DNA from: Eurosta solidaginis
Lineage: Eukaryota; Arthropoda; Insecta; Diptera; Tephritidae
Direction: 5' to 3'
NCBI RefSeq assembly: GCF_040869045.1
Contig: NC_090319.1
Location: 360,237,739 to 360,301,738 of the forward strand
DNA: 64,000 nt
Shown: positions 36,701-45,700 of the stretch, in pieces
Layout of the letters: each line of letters starts with the position of its first letter
How positions within the stretch are numbered: the first letter of the stretch is position 1
Notes under the pieces: model-generated
Told to the model about the DNA's origin: nothing
The model's database searches: none
Seen by the model: only the letters and a program-made list of their open reading frames with translations
Made by a program: the position numbers and the translations under genes

Positions 36701-39700
36701 TAAATATGTAATCTATTTATATTTATTTAATATTAATTCCAGCCTTTTACAACATCAAAAATTAAAATGGAAAAAGTTGATGTTTCCATAAGCATGCATG
36801 CAAACTGGTCAATGGCAACAGTGCTTTGCTGTAAACAATACATACACAAATATGTTATGTACATGTACACAGACGCACACATTGATGCCTACGGGCTTGA
36901 GGGTTCGGTCAAATGTGTTTCGTACGACAAACGTCCGAGCGTACGGCACACGTCGGTGGGTAATTGCCGCTTTACACTTTTACTCACATACGTTTCGTTC
37001 TCACACTTCAGTGGATACGTTTTTGGATACTTCGCTGGCTGCTCAAGAAGAAAAGACACAAAAAATATAAAATTTAAAGAACTATGTACCAAAATAAGTT
37101 TATTTTATCAGCCAGAAATACCATTAGTATAAATTTTTGCTCACATGACGTCAGAAATTTAAAAAATTGTAATGAGAGCTAAAATGTAAACAAATTCTGC
37201 GTTGCTAAAAAAATTGTTCCATCCAAAAGGTGGCTGCCTACCAAATTTGAATTATTGCGCGCATCATTCAATTTCAAAATTATTCAATGTAAACAGGTTT
37301 CAAGGGCAACAATTAAAGAACGAATTACATGGGAGGCTGTTTTGCCCGTTTACATTGGCCTAACTTGTATTTCGCTAATCTTTTCTAAGTATATTACTCG
37401 CCTGCGAGGACACCAAGGTTAAACTCTAGTCAACTGTAACTAGAGTTTAAACTCGCACTGAAAAACCAGGCATAATGCTTTCAAATTACTAATTTGGAAG
37501 TACGCATTTGAGGCCAAGTGGATATGTAACAATCCTCTCTTAACTTTAAGATATTTAAAATTTACCACATTATGAAATCGGAGCTGTGAGCATCCCTTAA
37601 TATTTCAGCATTTTATTATTGACAATCTGACATTATTTACATATTTTTAGAGCTTTTTATTAGTTTCCACGTTTATATATATCAGTGACCTCGTTTTTCA
37701 AAAATGTGCTTTTGTGAAGAATTGAGGCTTTATGGTTTTTGAACATTTACCAGCAAATAAACTATTCACCAAAGGTTGCCTATAACATTATTAAAATGGT
37801 ATTTATGTAGTGAAGTTGTATTAATGAATTACAAGCAAAAATTAACAAGGTGGTAGGTAGTGTGTCAAGGCTTTGCCAGTCGGCAAAATCAACAGACCAA
37901 CTTTAATATCAAAAACTGTGAGCAGCCTAATTGTTTTATTAAATATATACATAATGTAATTTTTGTTATTTAATATTGAAATTAATCAAATCCATCTAAA
38001 ATTTGCAATTTAGAAAAAATTCTGGTAGTTCTATACGACAGCTGGTACTCCTAATAAATGTCCAAAAATATCGGAAGGAGTATCAAAAGGAGCGCTTTGA
38101 GTCCAGGATTGCGAATCCAAACAGAATTCAACAATTTTGCCTCTATTAAAATATATTAACATAAACCAAAAAGTACTCCGGATCGTTCCGAGACCGAGGG
38201 TGGGTCCATAGTATTTTTGCGCAGAACACGGCTATTAAAAGTGGCTATATTTTTCCTTGGGCTCAAATGCATACTTCCGAATCAGTCATTTGAAAGCATT
38301 TATATTGGTCTCATTCGCATTGCGTCTAAATAAATGAAAAATCATCAAAAATTCAAAGCAGTTTCTGATCGAATTGCCAGTTTGGCTTTATAAAACTAGT
38401 GCAAAGTGCTTTTATAACTATCACCCCTATTATGAACTCATACGATACACGATAAACGCTTGCAATCTGTTATACCGTATTATGAAATAAATCAGGGATG
38501 CACCTTAACGTTAAGCTAATCGTTTATCAAAAAATTTCCACCGTTTCCGTTGAAACACTTCGAAATATTATCGATAAAGAAATTATCAAGATAAATTGTA
38601 TCTCGTTTTTAACCGAAACGAAAAGCTTTCGTTAACGTTAAAAACGTTAACAAAAACGTGATACTTTATGTTTGAATTGTGCTGGCAATGCTATAGCCAT
38701 GGTGAAGCCGTAAGGTGGCAACAACGAGCGCACATACACACACAAACTCCATGTAATTTGTTTGTGTAATTCGTTGGTGGTAATGTCAAAAATACTCTGA
38801 GAAATGTTCGTACTGTCAAAATTCATGAGAAAAGTTGCGATCAGCCTGGCTAATGCTTTCACCTTTAATGACTCCGCCATCAATCAGCTTTGCCAGCATA
38901 GTTTGAAATTAATAATCAACATAAACGATTTGATTTCGTTTTGATATGGCAGAAAACGAAACGAAATCACTTCGTTAATTTGACGATCTTAACGTTAATA
39001 AACGAAACGAAATGACTTCGTTTCGTTTATTAACGTTGATTATCGTAACGAAATGATATCGTTTCGTTGGTTAAGCATGCCTGAAATAAATTCTAGCGTG
39101 TGAAACCCGATCGTTAGCGTTTATTGTTTATCGTGGTATTGCCATACGCTAACTATCGCATCAGCTGTTCAATTTTCTACGCTAGCTATCGTTGATAAAT
39201 GTTTGCACATTACGTTGGGAGCTATTTAAATAATAGTAAATATAAAATTAACAAGTAAGGAAGGTTAAGTTCAGGTGTAACCGAACATTACATACTCAGT
39301 TGAGAGCTATGGTGACAAAATAAGTGAAAATAACCATGTAGGAAAATGAACCGAGGGTAACCCTGGAATGTGTTTGTATGACATGTGTATCAAATGAAAG
39401 GTATTAAAGAGTATTTTATGAGGGAGTGGGCCATAGTTCTATAGCTGGACGCCATTTAGGGGTATCGCCATAAAGGTGGACCAGGGGTGACCCTAGAATT
39501 TGTTTGTACGATATGGGTATTAAATGAAAGGGGTTACTGAACATTTTAAAAGGGAGTGGGCCTTAGTTCTATAGGTGGACGCCTTTTCGAGATATCGCCA
39601 TAAAGGTGGACCAGAGGTGACTAGAATGCGTTTGTACAATATGGGTATCAAACGAAAGGTGTTAATGAGTATTTCAAAAGGGCGTGGGGTTTAGTTCTAT

Positions 39701-42700
39701 AGGTGGACGCCTTTTCGAGATATCGCCATTAAGGTGGACCAGGGGTGACTCTAGAATGTGTTTGTACGATATGGGTATCAAATTAAAGATATTAATGAGG
39801 GTTTTAAAAGGGAGTGGTGGTAGGTGTATAGGTGGTCGCCTTTTCGAGATATCGCCATAGAGGTGGACCAAAGGGCACTCTAGAATGTGTTTGTACGATA
39901 TGGGTATCAAACTAAAGGTATTAATGAGGGTTTTAAAAGGGAGTGGTGGTAGTTGTATAGGTGGTCGCCTTTTCGAGATATCGGCATAAAGGTGGACCAG
40001 GGGTGACTCTAGAATGTGTTTTTACAATATGGGTATCAAACGAAAAGGGAGTTGGCCTTAGTTTTTTAGGTGGACGCCTTTTCGAGAAAATCGCCATAAA
40101 GGTGGACCATGGGTATCAAACGAAAGGTGTTAATGGGTATTTTAAAAGGGCACGGGGCTTAGCTCTATAGGCGGACGCCTTTTCGAGACATCGCCATAAA
40201 GGTGGACCAGGGGGGACCCTGGAATTTGTTTGTACGATATGGGTATCAAAAGAAAGGGGTTAATGAGCATTTTAAAAGGGAGTGGGCCTTAGTTCTATAG
40301 GGTGACGCCTTTTCGAGATATCGGCATAAAGGTGGACCAGGGGTGACTCTAGAATTTGTTTGTACGATATGGGTATCAAATGAAAGGTGTTAATGAGTAT
40401 TTTAAAAGGGAATGATCCTTAGTTCCATAGGTGGACGCCGTTTCGGGATATCGCCATAAAGGTGGACCAGGGGTCACTCTAGGATTTGTTTGTACGATAT
40501 GGGTATGAAATGAAAGGTGTTAATGAGTATATTAAAATGGAGTGGACCTTAGTTCTATATGTGGACGCCTTTTGGAGATGTCGCCATAAACGTGGGCCAG
40601 GAGTGACTCTAGAATGTGTTTGTATGATATGGGTATCAAATTAAAGGTATCAATGAGGATTTTAAAAGGGAGTGGTGGTAGTTGCATATGTGAAGGCGTT
40701 TTCCAGATATCGACCAAAATGTGGACCAGGGTGACCCAGAACATCATCTGTCGGGTACCGCTAATTTATTTATATATGTAATACCACGAACAGTATTCCT
40801 TCCAAGAATCCAAGGGCTTTCGGTCTCGCCCTGTAGAACTTTTTCATTTTATTTTACTTAATATGGAAGGTGCGACACCCATTTTACAAAGTTTTTTTCT
40901 AAAGTTATATTTTGCGTCAATAAACCAATCCAATTACCATGTTTCATCCCTTTTTTCGTATTTGGTATATAATTACGGCATTTTTTTCATTTTTCGTAAC
41001 TTTCGATATCGAAAAAGTGGGCGTGGTCATAGTCGGATTTCGGCCATTTTTTACACCAATACAAAGTGAGCTCAGATAAGTACGTGAACTGAGTTTAGTA
41101 AAGATATACCGATCTTTGCTCAAGTTATCGTGTTAACGGCCGAGCGGAAGGACCGACGGTCGAATGTGTATAAAAACTGGGCTTGGCTTCAACCGATTTC
41201 GTCCTTTTTCACAGAAAACAGTTATCGTCGTAGAATCTAAGCCTCAACCAAATTTCACAAGGATTGGTAAATTTTTGTTCAACTTATGGCATTAAAAGTA
41301 TCCTAAACAAATTAAATGAAAAAGGGCGGAGCCACGCCCATTTTGAAATATTCTTTTATTTTTGTATTTTGTTGCACGATATCGTTACTGGAGTTGAATG
41401 TTGACGTAATTTACTTATATACTGTAAAGATATTAAGTTTTCTTTTAAAATTTGACTTTAAAAAAATTTTTCTTTAAAAGTGGGCGTGGTCGTTCTCCGA
41501 TTTTACTAATTTTTATTAAGCATACATATAGTAATAAGAGTAACGTTCCTGCCAAATTTCATCATGATATCTTCAACGACTGCCAAATTACAGCTTGCAA
41601 AACTTCTAAATTACCTTCTTTTATAAGTGGGCGGTGCCACGCCCATTGTCCAAAATTTTACTAGTTTTCTATTCTGCGTCATAAGTTCAACTCACATACC
41701 AAGTTTCATCGCTTAATCCGCTAAGTCCGGACGGACGGACATGGCTCAATAAATTTTTTTTTCGATCCTGATGATTTTGATATATGGAAGTCTATATCTA
41801 TCTCGATTCCTTTATACCTGTACAACCAACCGTTATGCAATCAAAGTTAATATACTCTGTGAGCTCTGCTCAACTGAGTATAAAAATCTAGTTATTAGGT
41901 AAAATATGAGCAGCCAGTTAAGCAAACATTTTAAAATATGTAAATAATGCAATATACCAGTCGTTTACAAAAATTTTTGAAAACCATTATTGGCAAATGA
42001 TTTAAGTAATCGAACAGGTGATCGAGACTGTTTACTATTGTGAACGTTTTTCTCAAACATTCGCCACTTGTATGAATTCACAATGTACAAGACAATTGAA
42101 TTTTTAGTATTTGCGTTTTGTTTTGCTATCTTTTTCGTATAGTTTCACAATAATTTGTAAACAAAACTCTGCTGTCATTCACAATAGTACATCTATCGGC
42201 CGTGTGGAAATCGCAATATGAAAGCTGATTTTTTACGATACGCTAGCGAGCGTTTATCTTTTATCGTATGAAAATTCATAATAGGGGTGTATGTCATCAT
42301 TTAACCACTGTATTCTTTCGGATTTCTCGTAGTAAGAAAATGTCTAAAGCGTGTGTGGATCAGAGGTGTGGATGTGGCCTGCAAATGGCCGAATGCGGTG
42401 AAATGAGCTCAAATTAGTCATTTCGAAAATGTTATTTGTATGACGAATTACGCTGCACTTGGAATTTTTCGCCCAAAATTACGTATTTGGTGCAGTATAA
42501 ATGTGATATCCGCAGCCGTCGTGGTGTGATGGGAGCGTGCTCCACTTCTCAGTTAAAGCTCTAGGTAGATACCAGAGCTGTAAAACTGTGCAATCATTTG
42601 AAATTTTAAATCATCGATTTAAGAATGCTTGTTCTTCATTCATTCATTCCTTGTTAAGGAATGAGGCTTAAAATTTAACCCATTCTTCATTCAGTAGTGG

Positions 42701-45700
42701 AAAAAAAGAATGCACTCCTGACCTCATTCGAAGAAAGAATGAAGTAATTGAATGAAGCACAAAAAATTTTCAACACAGAATAAGCATTCAAATGAATGCA
42801 GCCTTTACTGTGTGTGCACACATTTTTCTAGTACCAATTAATTATGAAAAATGTCGTACATGCACAAAACCCACTCAAATATCGCATGGTGCATTTAATT
42901 AAAGCCACTTTAAAATATCTACACAAAAATTTAATTATTGTCTGTAAAGAACAGTTTTTTTTCGATATTTAAATAGTAATAAAGCACAAAGAAGTTAACT
43001 GGAAAAGTATTCTTATTTAAACTTTCCTAAAAATTTAATAATAACAAGTAAGGAAGGCTAAGTTCGGGTGTAACCGAACATTACATACTCAGTTGAGAGC
43101 TGTGGAGACAAAATAAGGGAAAATCACCTCGTAGTAAAATGAACCTAGGGTAACCCTGGAATGTGTTTGTATGACATGTGTATCAAATGGAAGGTATTAA
43201 AGAGTATTTTAAGAAAAAGTGGGCCATAGTTCTATAGATGGACGCCATTTAGGGATATCGCCATAACTGTGGACCAGGGCTGACTTTAGAATTTGTTTGT
43301 ACGACATGGGTATCAAATGAAAGTGTTAATGAGTATTTTAAAAGGGAGTGGGCCTTAGTTCTATGGGTGGACGCCTTTTCGGGATATCGCCATAAACGTA
43401 GACCAGGGGTGACTCTAGAATGCGTTTGTACAATATGGATATCAAACGAAAGATGTTGATGAGTATTTTAAAACGGTTTGGGCCTTAGTTCTATGGGTGG
43501 ACGCCTTTTCGAGATATCGCCATAAAGGTGGACCAGGGGTGACTCTAGAATTTGTTTGTACGATATGGGTATCAAACGAAAGGTGATAATGAGTATTTTA
43601 AAAGGGAGTGGGCCTTAGTTCTATAGGTGGACGCCTTTTCGAGATATCGCCATAAAGGTGGACCAGGGGTGACTCTATAATGTGTTTGTACGATATGGGT
43701 ATCAAATTAAAGGTATTAATGAGGGTTTTAAAAGGGAGTGGTTGTAGTTGTATATGTGAAGGCGTTTTCGAGATATCGACCAAAATGTGGACCAGGGTGA
43801 CCCAGAACATCATCTTTCGGGTACCGCTAATTTATTTATATATGTAATACCACGAACAGTTATCCTTCCAAGATTCCATGGGCTTTTGCTTTCGCCCTGC
43901 AAAACTTTTTCATTTTCTTCTACTCAATATGGTAGGTGTCACACCCATTTTACAAAGTTTTTTTCTAAAGTTATATTTTGCGACAATAGACCAATCCAGT
44001 TACCATGCTTCATCCTTTTTTTCGTATTTGGTATATTACTATGGCAATTTTTTCATTTTTAGTAATTTTCGATATCGAAAAAGTGGGCGTGGTCATAGTC
44101 GGATTTTTTACACCAATATAAAGTGAGTTCAGGTAAGTACGTGAACCGAGTTTAGTAAAGATATATCGATTTTTGCTCAAGTTATCGTGTTAACGGCCGA
44201 GCGGAAGGACAGACGGTCGACTGTGTATAAAAACTGGGCGTGGCTTCAACCGATTTCGCCCTTTTTCAGAAAACAGTTATCGTCCTAAAATCTAAGCCTC
44301 TACCAAATTTTACAAGGATTGGTAATGTTTTGTTCGACATATGGCATTAAAAGTATCCTAGACAAATTAAATGAAAAAAAGCGGAGCCACGCCCATTTTG
44401 AAAATTTCTTTTATTTTTGTATTTTGTTGCACCATATCATTACTGGAGTTGAATGTTGACATAATTTACTTATATACTGTAAAGATATTAACTTTTCTTT
44501 TAAAATTTGACTTAAAAAATTTTTTTTTTTAAAAGTGGGCGTGCTCGTTCTCCGATTTTGCTAATTTTTATTAACATATAGTAATAAGAGTAACGTTCCT
44601 GCCAAATTTCATCATATCTTCAACGACTGCCAAATTACAGCTTGCAAAACTTCTAAATTACCTTCTTTTAAAAGTGGGCGGTGCCACGCCCATTGTCCAA
44701 AATTTTACTAGTTTTCTATTCTGCGTCATCAGTTCAACTCACCCACCAAGTTTCATCGCTTTATCCGTATTTGGTAATGAATTATCGCACTTTTTCGATT
44801 TTTCGAAATTTTCGATATCGAAAAAGTGGGCGTGGTTATAGTCCGATATCGTTCATTTTAAATAGCGATCTGAGAGGAGTGCCCAGGAACCTACATACCA
44901 AATTTCATCAAGATACCTCAAAATTTACTCAAGTTATCGTGTTAACGGACGGACGGACGGAGGGACATGGCTCAATCGATTTTTTTTCGATACTGATGAT
45001 TTTGATATATGGAAGTCTATATCTATCTCGATCCCTTTATACCTGTACAACCAACCGTTATCCAATCAAAGGTAATATACTCCGTGAGCTCTGCTCAAAG
45101 CAAATGACAAAGATTTGAACCGAAATGTTTCGAAAATTGTCATCGTTCTAAATAAGTGTTGCCAATGTGCCATATAAAAGGCTTGCATGAAAAAGTACTA
45201 ATCTACATTTGAACGTCCTCAATTGTTGATTAAACAATCGATAGTTATATATTATAAAAGCTCTTAAGTTCCTTCATATATTCTTCCTAGCGGTTTATGG
45301 TCAAATACTGTATTTATACTGGTTTGTGAGTTTGCAAATTGCAATAGCACTATACTATTTTTCTCTATTTTCTAAGAAAAATACTCCTCTAAACACAATA
45401 GTTTGTAATTACAGTCATTTCAAGTAGGCTCTATATGTAGTTGTAGATTTTTTGATAGCAAAGAACATTAACTTTGAATACAAATCTACACAACTAAGAT
45501 AGAATTCAACCTACAAAAGTCATGCAAATAGGCAGAGAGACTAATGGTCCTTCTCAATCACTCGGGTCCTATATTTGTATACCATCAAACACTATCAAAA
45601 CATCAGCTGTAAGAAACTGTAGTCCGATGTAGGCAGTCAATCTCTTTGTGGGGAGGGAAATTAATAACCTCTGAAGAGTTTGCCCCAATGCAAAAATTTT

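Larger units (their letters stand above)
38422..42289. mobile_element. Harbinger-like TIR element (CACCCCTATTATGAA), hosting two nested elements
   Basis: The ends are ~42-bp inverted repeats beginning CACCCCTATTATGAA with a shared GATAAACGCT block. TAT flanks both ends (38419-38421, 42290-42292). It holds a hAT MITE (38493) and a Helitron-like element (39250). Without them it is ~640 bp and non-coding. The TIR is shared with 52061 and 54010; the latter carries HARBI1-like exons. Confidence 0.72.
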
